A stretch of 6,638 nucleotides of DNA, taken from the NCBI GenBank assembly GCA_937893485.1, contig CALBJL010000107.1, positions 1-6,638 on the forward strand. Reading direction: 5' to 3'. Positions 1 through 6,034 of this stretch are shown in pieces (the stretch's first letter is position 1; every line of letters starts with the position of its first letter). Below the pieces are notes generated by a model. That model was not told the origin of the DNA. It searched no databases and saw only the letters and a program-made list of their open reading frames with translations. Made by a program: the position numbers and the translations under genes. This DNA is from an uncultured bacterium (lineage in GTDB: Bacteria > Bacillota > Clostridia > Lachnospirales > Lachnospiraceae).

Positions 1-948
1 CATGCACACGCGGCCGACAATCGGTGCGCGTTTTCCGCGGATCAGCACCTCGCCCTTGTTCGAGAGACTTCTGGCATAGCCATCCCCGTAGCCGACCGGA
101 ATCGTCGCAATCCTGCGTTCTGACGGTGTCACATAGGTAGCCCCGTAGCTGATCCCATAGCCTGCCGGCAGGGTCTTTACATGGACGACGCGGCTCTTTA
201 AGGACAGCACCGGATGCATATCCATACGCTCTAAATGTACTTCCTCCGAGGGATGTAAGCCATAGAGTGTGATGCCCGCACGCGCGATGTCGAGATTCGC
301 CTCCGGCAGATCCAGAATACCCGCACTGTTGGAGCAATGCCGGATCGGAATGTGCACACCGCGCGCAGCCAGCAGCTCATTCATGTGCAAAAAGGCGGCT
401 AACTGTTGTCCGGCAGATGTCTTATCCGTCTCATCCGCACGCGCGAAATGTGTGAAGATCCCTTCTATCACTATATGCGGCAGTGCCGCAATCTGTGCGA
501 TCGTATCCGCACTTTCTTCCGAGACAAGGAATCCGACGCGCCCCATGCCGGTATCCAGTTTGATATGGATATGTGCGGTCAGATCCAGCCGTTTTGCGAC
601 CTCTGACAGTTCTTCTGCCGACTCTAACGTAAAGATCGCAGGCGTGATCTGTGCCCGCAGCAGCGTCTCATACTGCTCCGGAAAGGCATAGCCCAGAATC
701 AGAATCGGCTTTTTGATCCCCGCCGTGCGCAGCGCCAGTCCCTCCTCCACGGCTGCGACTGCATATCCGTATACATAGTCCAACGGTTCGAGCTCTCTGG
801 CGATCGGGATCGCTCCGTGTCCGTAGCCGTCGGTCTTGATGACTGCCATCAGCTTTGTATGCGGATCAGTCAGACGATGCATCCGCTCCATGTTATACAA
901 AACCGCATCCAGATCAATGTCCGCATGCACTCTCGGATAATTTTCCAT
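1..948 (-). CDS. alr: Alanine racemase, 3' end cut by the window edge
   Basis: This PLP-dependent enzyme interconverts L- and D-alanine in the cytoplasm and supplies D-alanine for peptidoglycan. The first 316 codons are present and the frame is open to base 1; the family is usually about 370-390 residues, so roughly the last 60 lie outside. The N-terminal barrel carries the PLP lysine K38 in VIKTDGYGHGA. Other expected residues are K130 and R137 in KLDTGMGR (the position of the carbamylated lysine in the Geobacillus enzyme), H167 in FTHFA, S206 in HCSNSAG and R223 in IARAGI. The catalytic tyrosine Y268 of the partner subunit sits in ISYGATY, and the visible part ends in GRVCM, just before the usual Asp. 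The ATG shares one base with the nnr stop (TAATG). An AGAGGG ribosome site at 958-963 lies 9 bases upstream, so translational coupling to nnr is likely. All visible active-site residues are intact. Whether the role is biosynthetic or catabolic cannot be told from sequence. Confidence 0.96.
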   Translation of the reverse strand, partial: MENYPRVHADIDLDAVLYNMERMHRLTDPHTKLMAVIKTDGYGHGAIPIARELEPLDYVYGYAVAAVEEGLALRTAGIKKPILILGYAFPEQYETLLRAQITPAIFTLESAEELSEVAKRLDLTAHIHIKLDTGMGRVGFLVSEESADTIAQIAALPHIVIEGIFTHFARADETDKTSAGQQLAAFLHMNELLAARGVHIPIRHCSNSAGILDLPEANLDIARAGITLYGLHPSEEVHLERMDMHPVLSLKSRVVHVKTLPAGYGISYGATYVTPSERRIATIPVGYGDGYARSLSNKGEVLIRGKRAPIVGRVCM

Positions 949-2489
949 TATTCCATACCCTCTTTTCTCAAAAATATCCCCGGCAGCGCCTCTAACAGCG
1001 TCGACGCTGTCAGGCTGTAGCGTCCGTATGTCTCTGCCGCCAGATCACCCGCCCGGCCGTGCATATATACGCCAAGCGGTGCCGCAAGCTCCGGCGCGGC
1101 TCCCTGTGCGATCAGCGCCGCGAGTACTCCGGTGAGCACATCGCCACTACCGCCGGTTGCCATGCCATTGTTGCCGGACAGATTCACATACGTCTGTCCG
1201 AAAGGCACGGCAGTCACCGTTCTGGCATCCTTCAACACACAGATCAGATTGTATGTGCGTGCAAATTCCTCCGCGCTCTCTACGATATGATCCTGTATAT
1301 AAGAGACCGGCAGATCCTGCAATCTCGCCATCTCGCCCAGATGCGGCGTGACGATAAGATCCGTGTGCGGTCTGCGCAAAATATCGGTTTCCTCCGATAT
1401 GATATTGAGTGCATCTGCATCCAAAACAAGCGGAACAGCCGCATTTTTAAGTACCGTCCGCACGATCCGGTGCGCCGCATCCGATGTGCCAAGCCCCGGT
1501 CCGCAGACGATCACATCCGCCCACCGCATCGCTGTCGTCAGTATTTCGGGCTCCGGTTTTTTCGCGTTATACGTTGTCAGTACCGCCTCCGGAAGTGTGC
1601 TCTGTATGATTGCGCGGTTTTCTTCGGGTGTCAGCACACGCACCAGCCCGCAGCCGCACAGATAGGCAGCCCTGGCACTAAAAACCGCTGCTCCCGCCAT
1701 GTTGACACTGCCCGCAATCACCAGCACCTTTCCATAAGAGCCCTTATTTGTGCGCATCCGCCGCCCCGGAATCAGCCGCAGATCCTCGTCGGTCAACGCA
1801 GCCGCGAGCGGCTTGTGTCCACGCTCTGTATCCGAAAGAAAGCTATGATCGTCGATCCCTACACTGCGGCAGACGATCCGCCCGCAATAGCTCTGTCCAG
1901 GAAACAGCCGCATTCCCAGCTTTTCATACGAAAAGGTAACCGTGAGATCTGCCTGAAATGCCACGGCAAGCACCTGTCCGTCATCCGCATCGATACCACT
2001 CGGAATATCGACGGCGACCTTTTTCGCCCGCAGGCAGTTCAAGCGGTCAATCAACTGACCGTATACACCCTCGATCCTCCGTGACAGCCCGACTCCAAAG
2101 AGCGCGTCGATCACGATATCATAGTCATTCTCCCCGTGTGCGGTCTCCAGCCATGTATCGGCATCCATCGCAGCTACGCCATAGTTTTGCGCGATCTGAA
2201 GCTCTGTACGGTTTTCCGGTGTTGCCTTGGATCGGCTGCCCGCCAGCACAATCTGTACGGTATGACCCTTCAGGTACAGAAGTCTTGCCATAACCAGTCC
2301 GTCTGCGCCGTTATTTCCCGTACCGGCAGCGACCAGAATACGCGGCAGGCGGTTCAGCCCGTCGCGCTCTAATTCTTCCACAGCAGCCAGCGCTGCGCGT
2401 TCTATGAGCACGAGCGATGGCATCCCGAATACGTCCATCGTATTCGCATCATACTGTTTCATTTCTCCTTTTTTCACAAGGTACTTCAA
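948..2489 (-). CDS. nnr: Bifunctional NAD(P)H-hydrate epimerase / ADP-dependent dehydratase
   Basis: This enzyme repairs NADHX and NADPHX, the hydrated forms of NADH and NADPH. The N-terminal YjeF_N domain epimerises the R and S forms, and the C-terminal ribokinase-like domain dehydrates the S form using ADP. With the TTG start at 2489 the protein has 513 residues, close to the roughly 515 of E. coli Nnr. Domain 1 (about 1-215) shows GTGNNGADG (56-64), DALFGVG and VDIPSGIDADDG (160-171). Domain 2 (about 235-510) shows GSYGKVLVIAGS (250-261), GPGLG (330-334), LDADALN (356-362), TPHLGEM (381-387) and NNGMATGGSGD, with the catalytic Asp at about 450. The frame is open to an ATG at 2585 (545 residues), but those 32 extra residues are basic, overlap the preceding gene and do not fit the family. 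The TTG gives MKYLVKKGEMKQYD, the usual family N-terminus. It follows the coiled-coil gene by 49 bases and overlaps alr by one base. Confidence 0.96.
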   Translation of the reverse strand: MKYLVKKGEMKQYDANTMDVFGMPSLVLIERAALAAVEELERDGLNRLPRILVAAGTGNNGADGLVMARLLYLKGHTVQIVLAGSRSKATPENRTELQIAQNYGVAAMDADTWLETAHGENDYDIVIDALFGVGLSRRIEGVYGQLIDRLNCLRAKKVAVDIPSGIDADDGQVLAVAFQADLTVTFSYEKLGMRLFPGQSYCGRIVCRSVGIDDHSFLSDTERGHKPLAAALTDEDLRLIPGRRMRTNKGSYGKVLVIAGSVNMAGAAVFSARAAYLCGCGLVRVLTPEENRAIIQSTLPEAVLTTYNAKKPEPEILTTAMRWADVIVCGPGLGTSDAAHRIVRTVLKNAAVPLVLDADALNIISEETDILRRPHTDLIVTPHLGEMARLQDLPVSYIQDHIVESAEEFARTYNLICVLKDARTVTAVPFGQTYVNLSGNNGMATGGSGDVLTGVLAALIAQGAAPELAAPLGVYMHGRAGDLAAETYGRYSLTASTLLEALPGIFLRKEGME

Positions 2490-2496
2490 AGCTGTC

Positions 2497-2502
2497 CACC
2501 TC
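2497..2502 (-). promoter_or_regulatory. Ribosome binding site that fixes the nnr TTG start
   Basis: On the minus strand GAGGTG matches six consecutive bases of the ideal Shine-Dalgarno sequence (AAGGAGGTG) and sits 7 bases before TTG at 2489. The competing in-frame ATGs at 2585, 2546 and 2528 have weaker sites or none, and the one at 2585 lies inside the upstream gene. This supports TTG initiation, which may lower nnr translation compared with an ATG. Confidence 0.8.
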
Positions 2503-2538
2503 TTTCCCTCAGGCTGCTGGAGCTGCATCGCTTGCTTT

Positions 2539-3297
2539 TTACGCATCAAAATTCTCTTTTTTCTGTTCTGCGGCTTCCCCGTCACACTTTCTGGTCACTG
2601 TACCGTCCGAAGCCTCACGCTTTTGCTGTCCGTTTTCTGCGGACTCCTGCGGCGGCTCTTTCTTTTTCGGCTTTTCGAACAGGATACTCAGGTCAATATC
2701 GTCATTGTCCAGATCAAAGACATCCATCATCTGTGCGCCAAAAATATCATGCATATAGGCATAGATCTGGCGGCTGTTGATCTCCCGGTTCTGCTTCCTG
2801 ATAATATTTTTTTTCAAATCAATGCGCACCTGTGTGATCCAATCCGATACTTCCCTGATTTCAGCCACATTGATGCGCAATTTTTCATAACAATATTGTA
2901 CGGTCAGCAGCATGAGTTCCTTATTGACGCGACCGATCTCCCGCGGGAGATCCAGCAGTTCATCCTCATAGCTTTCCAGTTTTTCATTGATCTCATCAAT
3001 CAGGCGCTTATCCTCATCGAGCTTTTTAGAGCTGATCCGCCCCTCGTTTTCTACGTGCGTTCCCTCCATGTTTTCGACGATATTTCCCATCAGCTTAGAC
3101 TTTAACTTCTTAAGGTCCTTGATGTCATTATGAAGCTGACCCTGATGTTTGAGCAGATCGTTCAGTCTCTGTTCACACTCCTCAATCTCTTCCGTCTTTC
3201 CCTTGAGCGCAAACAGCTTGTGCCATTTCTGATCCAGAGTACAGATCGGTATTCTCTTATTTCGCAAAAAAACGGAAAAATCCTTGTCTTCTGCCAT
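2539..3297 (-). CDS. Conserved-looking hypothetical coiled-coil protein, function unknown
   Basis: I do not recognise this 252-residue protein. It has no signal peptide or membrane segment and should be cytoplasmic. It opens with a short mixed segment (1-32, RNKRIPICTLDQKWHKLFAL). Two stretches rich in Glu, Lys and Leu with heptad character follow, about 33-72 and 92-145, separated by a Gly/Asn-containing break (GNIVENMEGT, 71-80). A third, less regular helical region (145-190) leads to an acidic patch, DVFDLDNDDIDLSILF (192-207). From about 208 the tail is hydrophilic, rich in Lys, Glu, Gln and Pro, and probably disordered. There is no catalytic motif or metal site I can name. The ATG lies 7 bases after the rex stop, with a GAGGG site at 3309-3313 about 11 bases upstream, inside the end of rex. 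Its place between rex and nnr suggests co-transcription with a redox sensor and a cofactor-repair enzyme, but this does not establish a function. A structural or scaffold role is possible. Confidence 0.85.
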   Translation of the reverse strand: MAEDKDFSVFLRNKRIPICTLDQKWHKLFALKGKTEEIEECEQRLNDLLKHQGQLHNDIKDLKKLKSKLMGNIVENMEGTHVENEGRISSKKLDEDKRLIDEINEKLESYEDELLDLPREIGRVNKELMLLTVQYCYEKLRINVAEIREVSDWITQVRIDLKKNIIRKQNREINSRQIYAYMHDIFGAQMMDVFDLDNDDIDLSILFEKPKKKEPPQESAENGQQKREASDGTVTRKCDGEAAEQKKENFDA

Positions 3298-3304
3298 TTA
3301 ATAC

Positions 3305-3952
3305 TCAACCCTCTTTTTCTTTTGTATGCTTGACTGTGTTGTAAGATAACTGCATCAGACTGTCCGACAAATGGACATTTTCTACAATAACATCCGCATC
3401 GAGCAGCTCCAGATCCACATGTGCAAAATTCCAGATTGCATGCACACCGAGCCCTGCCAGTTCATCCGCAATAGCGGCGGCCTCGGATTTCGGCATCGTC
3501 AGTGTTGCAATGTCCACCGGATGGTTTTTCACATAATCCGGTAGCTCTGATAACGGAAGAATCGGTATCCCCCTCACATTCTGCCCGATCAGCTCCGGAT
3601 CCACATCAAACAACGCGCGGATCATAAAGCCGAGCTTTTCAAACTTGACATAGTTTGCGAGTGCCTGACCGAGATGCCCGGCTCCGATAATGATCACATC
3701 ATGGGTCGTATTGAGTCCTAAGATCTTGCCGATCTCCTCATATAAGTATTTGACATTATAGCCATAGCCCTGTTGTCCAAAGCCTCCGAAATTATTCAGA
3801 TCCTGTCTGATCTGGGACGCAGTAACATTCATCCGGCTGCTCAGATCATTGGATGAGATACGCTCAACCCCCGCATCCAGCAAATCACCGAGATAACGGT
3901 AATACCGCGGCATCCGCCGGATGACCGCCTGTGAAATCCCCTTTTCTTCCAT
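3305..3952 (-). CDS. rex: Redox-sensing transcriptional repressor Rex
   Basis: Rex is a homodimeric repressor that binds DNA when the NADH/NAD ratio is low and is released by NADH. It typically controls fermentation, hydrogenase and NADH-reoxidation genes. The 215 residues match the family length (about 210-220). Residues 1-80 form the winged-helix domain, with VIRRMPRYYRYLGDLL (10-25), the recognition region VTASQIRQDLNNFG (43-56) and GGFGQQGYGYNV (56-67). The Rossmann fold follows, with IIGAGHLGQALANY (88-101) as the dinucleotide loop. FDVDPE (115-120) ends the second strand, where acidic residues favour NAD(H) over NADP(H). The C-terminal part, with IWNFAHVDL (173-181) and a helix near 196-208, includes the domain-swapped dimer helix. 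The ATG is preceded by GAGGAA at 3961-3966, 8 bases away; a second SD-like AGGAG abuts the ATG and is too close to serve. A strong promoter and possible self-operator lie upstream. B. subtilis also has rex near an ABC-F gene (ydiF). Confidence 0.97.
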   Translation of the reverse strand: MEEKGISQAVIRRMPRYYRYLGDLLDAGVERISSNDLSSRMNVTASQIRQDLNNFGGFGQQGYGYNVKYLYEEIGKILGLNTTHDVIIIGAGHLGQALANYVKFEKLGFMIRALFDVDPELIGQNVRGIPILPLSELPDYVKNHPVDIATLTMPKSEAAAIADELAGLGVHAIWNFAHVDLELLDADVIVENVHLSDSLMQLSYNTVKHTKEKEG

Positions 3953-3982
3953 CTCCTAATTTCCTCAACCTTTCAGATAATT

Positions 3983-3997
3983 TACTAAATTTTAGTA
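3983..3997. repeat. 15-base palindrome over the rex -10 region
   Basis: TACTAAATTTTAGTA is a perfect inverted repeat with 7-base arms and one central base. On the minus strand it covers the last four bases of the -10 hexamer (TATACT) and the expected transcription start. It does not look like a terminator, because the stem is AT-only and has no loop. A protein-binding site is possible but unproven, and AT-rich promoter DNA can produce such symmetry by chance. Confidence 0.5.
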
Positions 3998-4022
3998 TAT
4001 TCCTTTGTTAAGAATCTGTCAA
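3994..4022 (-). promoter_or_regulatory. Near-consensus sigma-A promoter for the rex operon
   Basis: On the minus strand TTGACA (4017-4022) is followed by a 17-base spacer and TATACT (3994-3999). The -35 is perfect, the spacing ideal, and the -10 differs from TATAAT at one position. Transcription should start near 3987, giving a leader of about 35 bases before the rex ATG. The -35 begins two bases after the stop codon of the upstream ABC-F gene. No terminator separates the two genes, so read-through from that gene is also possible. Confidence 0.85.
4005..4022 (-). promoter_or_regulatory. Candidate Rex operator overlapping the rex promoter
   Basis: The minus strand reads TTGACAG-ATTC-TTAACAA. 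The Rex operator described for clostridia is TTGTTAA-N4-TTAACAA. Here the downstream half matches at all 7 positions and the upstream half at 4 of 7, with the exact 4-base separation and 18-base length. The upstream half is also the -35 hexamer, which would explain the compromise in its sequence. A repressor bound here would block RNA polymerase, so Rex could repress its own operon when NADH is low. This is a pattern match made by eye. Confidence 0.55.
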
Positions 4023-4024
4023 TC

Positions 4025-5968
4025 TCACTGCAAAGCCTCGTCACTCGCCAGTGACTCCCAGTTTTCATACAGAGACTCCAACTGCTCATCAATCGCGGTC
4101 ATCTGTGTATGCAGCTCCATCAGATGTGCGGAATTAGTCGCGATCGCCGGATCTGCCGCCTCTGTTTCAAGCTGTTCCCGCTGTGCCTCCAGCGCGGCGA
4201 TCTGCTCCTCGGTTTTTTTCAGTTCATTTTGCTTTTTGCGGACGGCAGCCTGCTGTTTCTTCTGCTCCTGCCAGTCCATCTTTCCGGAGTCATCCGATCC
4301 GCCGGATATCGCAGACTGCGTCTGTCCATTCTGCCGCTCCGTCACATAGACACGTGTCAGCTCTGCCTGTTTTTCCAGATAATAATCATAATTTCCGATG
4401 TAGTTGACGATCGTTTTTCCGGTCAGATCCAGAATCCGCGTCGCCGTCTGATTGATAAAATAACGGTCATGCGACACGAAAAATACCGTGCCGGTATACT
4501 GGCTCAATGCCTGCTCTAAGATCTCCTTGGATACCATATCCAGATGGTTCGTCGGCTCGTCAAGAATCAGGAAATTCGCCTCCGAGAGCATCAGCTTTGC
4601 GAGTGAAAGCCTGCCGCGCTCGCCACCACTGAGATCTGCCACGCGCTTTGTGACTGTCTCCTCCCCGGTGAACAAAAATGCCGCGAGGACGCTGCGCACC
4701 TTTGTATTGTTCAGGTTCGGGTAGGCATCCTGTATCTCCTCAAACAGCGTCTTTTCTTCGCTGAGCAACTGCTGCTCCTGATCGTAATAGCCGATGTGCA
4801 CATTCGCACCGAGCCGGACGATTCCGGCATCCGCCGCCAGCTTTCCGGTAATGATCTTTAACATCGTCGTCTTACCGGTTCCGTTGTCACCGATCAGCGC
4901 CACGCGCTCACCGCGCTTGATCTCGAGATCAATACCCGAAAATAGCTCATTTCCCGGAAATGCCTTCGTCAGACCCTCGACAGACAGCACATCCTTACCG
5001 CTTGTGATATTCGGCTCTAACGTAATGTGCATATCCGCCTGTTCCTCGACCGGCTTTTCCAAAAGCTCGATCTTTTCCAATGCCTTTTCACGGCTCTCCG
5101 CACGTTTGATCGACTTTTCCCGGTTAAAGGACTTTAACTTTGCGATCACTTCTTCCTGATGGGCAATCTCGCGCTGCTGGTTTAAGTACTGCTTCATCTG
5201 CGCTTCACGGATCTGCGCCTTTTTTTTACTGTACTGCGAATAATTTCCTGCATATACGTGTGCCTGATGCAGGAAAACTTCCACAACCTTTGTCACGATG
5301 CGATCCAGAAAGTACCGGTCATGCGATACGAGTATGACTGCACCCTTATAGCCCTTTAAAAATCCCTCAAGCCATGTGATGCTCGAAAGATCCAGATGGT
5401 TTGTCGGCTCATCCAAAAGCAGGATATCCGGCTTGCGCACAAGTAGCTTTGCAAGCGACACCCGCGTCTTCTGTCCTCCGGAGAGTTCCCCCAGCTTCCG
5501 GTCGAACATATCCTCCGAAAATCCGAGCCCGCGCAGGATTCCGCTCACTTCACTCTTGTAATAATATCCGCCCTTTGCCTCAAATTCCTGCAAAAACGTA
5601 TGGTAATGCTCCATCAGCGTATCGAGCTCACTGCCCGATACATGCTTCATTTGTTCCTCAAAGGAACGGATCTGCGCCTCCATCTCTATAATATCGGACT
5701 TTGCACGGAGTACCTCCTCGTAGATCGTACAGTCGGCAGATACCTCCTGATACTGTGCCAGATACCCGATGCTCGTATTTTTGGCGATCGTCACTTCACC
5801 CTCATCGGCAGACAACTCCCCGATCAGGATCTTTAAGAGCGTAGACTTTCCGGCTCCGTTGATGCCGACGATCGCAGCCTTTTCATCTTCCTCGATATGG
5901 AACGAGACTTTTTTTAAGATTTCTTCTGTTCCAAATGCTTTTGAAACATTTTGACAGGATAAAATCAT
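4025..5968 (-). CDS. ABC-F family ATPase (YdiF/Uup-like, ribosome-associated)
   Basis: ABC-F proteins have two fused ATPase domains and no membrane segment; they act on the ribosome or other cytoplasmic complexes, not as transporters. The 647 residues are full length, close to B. subtilis YdiF. The first cassette has Walker A GINGAGKST (35-43), signature LSGGQ (162-166), Walker B with DEPTNHLD (186-193; catalytic Glu187) and the H-loop SHD (215-217). A basic helical linker follows (about 240-320, with SFNREKSIKRAESREKALEK), the part that in ABC-F proteins reaches toward the peptidyl-transferase centre. The second cassette has GDNGTGKTT (360-368), LSGGE (446-450), DEPTNHLD (470-477; Glu471) and SHD (499-501). 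A polar stretch (545-565) leads to a C-terminal coiled coil (about 567-640), as in Uup and YdiF. The ATG has AAGGGG at 5978-5983, 9 bases upstream. All ATPase motifs are intact. I see nothing that marks it as an antibiotic-resistance type; housekeeping is more likely. The exact role is unknown. Confidence 0.95.
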   Translation of the reverse strand: MILSCQNVSKAFGTEEILKKVSFHIEEDEKAAIVGINGAGKSTLLKILIGELSADEGEVTIAKNTSIGYLAQYQEVSADCTIYEEVLRAKSDIIEMEAQIRSFEEQMKHVSGSELDTLMEHYHTFLQEFEAKGGYYYKSEVSGILRGLGFSEDMFDRKLGELSGGQKTRVSLAKLLVRKPDILLLDEPTNHLDLSSITWLEGFLKGYKGAVILVSHDRYFLDRIVTKVVEVFLHQAHVYAGNYSQYSKKKAQIREAQMKQYLNQQREIAHQEEVIAKLKSFNREKSIKRAESREKALEKIELLEKPVEEQADMHITLEPNITSGKDVLSVEGLTKAFPGNELFSGIDLEIKRGERVALIGDNGTGKTTMLKIITGKLAADAGIVRLGANVHIGYYDQEQQLLSEEKTLFEEIQDAYPNLNNTKVRSVLAAFLFTGEETVTKRVADLSGGERGRLSLAKLMLSEANFLILDEPTNHLDMVSKEILEQALSQYTGTVFFVSHDRYFINQTATRILDLTGKTIVNYIGNYDYYLEKQAELTRVYVTERQNGQTQSAISGGSDDSGKMDWQEQKKQQAAVRKKQNELKKTEEQIAALEAQREQLETEAADPAIATNSAHLMELHTQMTAIDEQLESLYENWESLASDEALQ

Positions 5969-6000
5969 CGTTCGATTCCCCTTATATCATATACTAAATA

Positions 6001-6028
6001 CCGTTTCCTGACCTCATACAGCAAACGG
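6001..6028 (-). terminator. Weak hairpin after icd, possible terminator
   Basis: In the 66-base gap between icd and the ABC-F gene, CCGTTT pairs with AAACGG, and inside it CTG pairs with CAG after a single mismatch, around an 8-base loop. In the direction of transcription it is followed by TATTTAGT and not a true run of T, so termination would be inefficient at best. It could equally be an RNA-stability element or chance. Confidence 0.35.
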
Positions 6029-6034
6029 CTCATC

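Noticed and set aside
269..691. Plus-strand open frame of 140 codons
   Set aside because: Antisense to alr, whose active-site motifs are intact. The Ser/Cys/Ala-rich composition is typical of a shadow frame.
1059..2084. Long plus-strand open frame (341 codons) opposite nnr
   Set aside because: It lies entirely antisense to a well-supported enzyme, has a Cys/Arg/His-rich composition with no recognisable domain, and its start lacks a ribosome site. It is a shadow of the codon bias of nnr.
2528..2546. ATG starts for nnr at 2546 and 2528
   Set aside because: The ribosome sites are weaker or absent, and the added residues do not match the usual Nnr N-terminus; the TTG at 2489 is better on both counts.
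2404..3105. Plus-strand open frame of 233 codons with hydrophobic stretches
   Set aside because: It is antisense to the coiled-coil gene; its Phe/Leu-rich character is the reverse complement of Lys/Glu-rich codons. No plausible ribosome site.
4025..5968. Antibiotic-resistance ABC-F protein or ABC transporter component
   Set aside because: No membrane segments or transporter partner genes are present. The linker is of ordinary length, and the C-terminal coiled coil and rex context fit the housekeeping YdiF/Uup type better.
5985..5990. TATGAT on the minus strand as a -10 for the ABC-F gene
   Set aside because: The predicted start would fall inside or next to the ribosome site, and the sequence 17 bases upstream does not resemble a -35.
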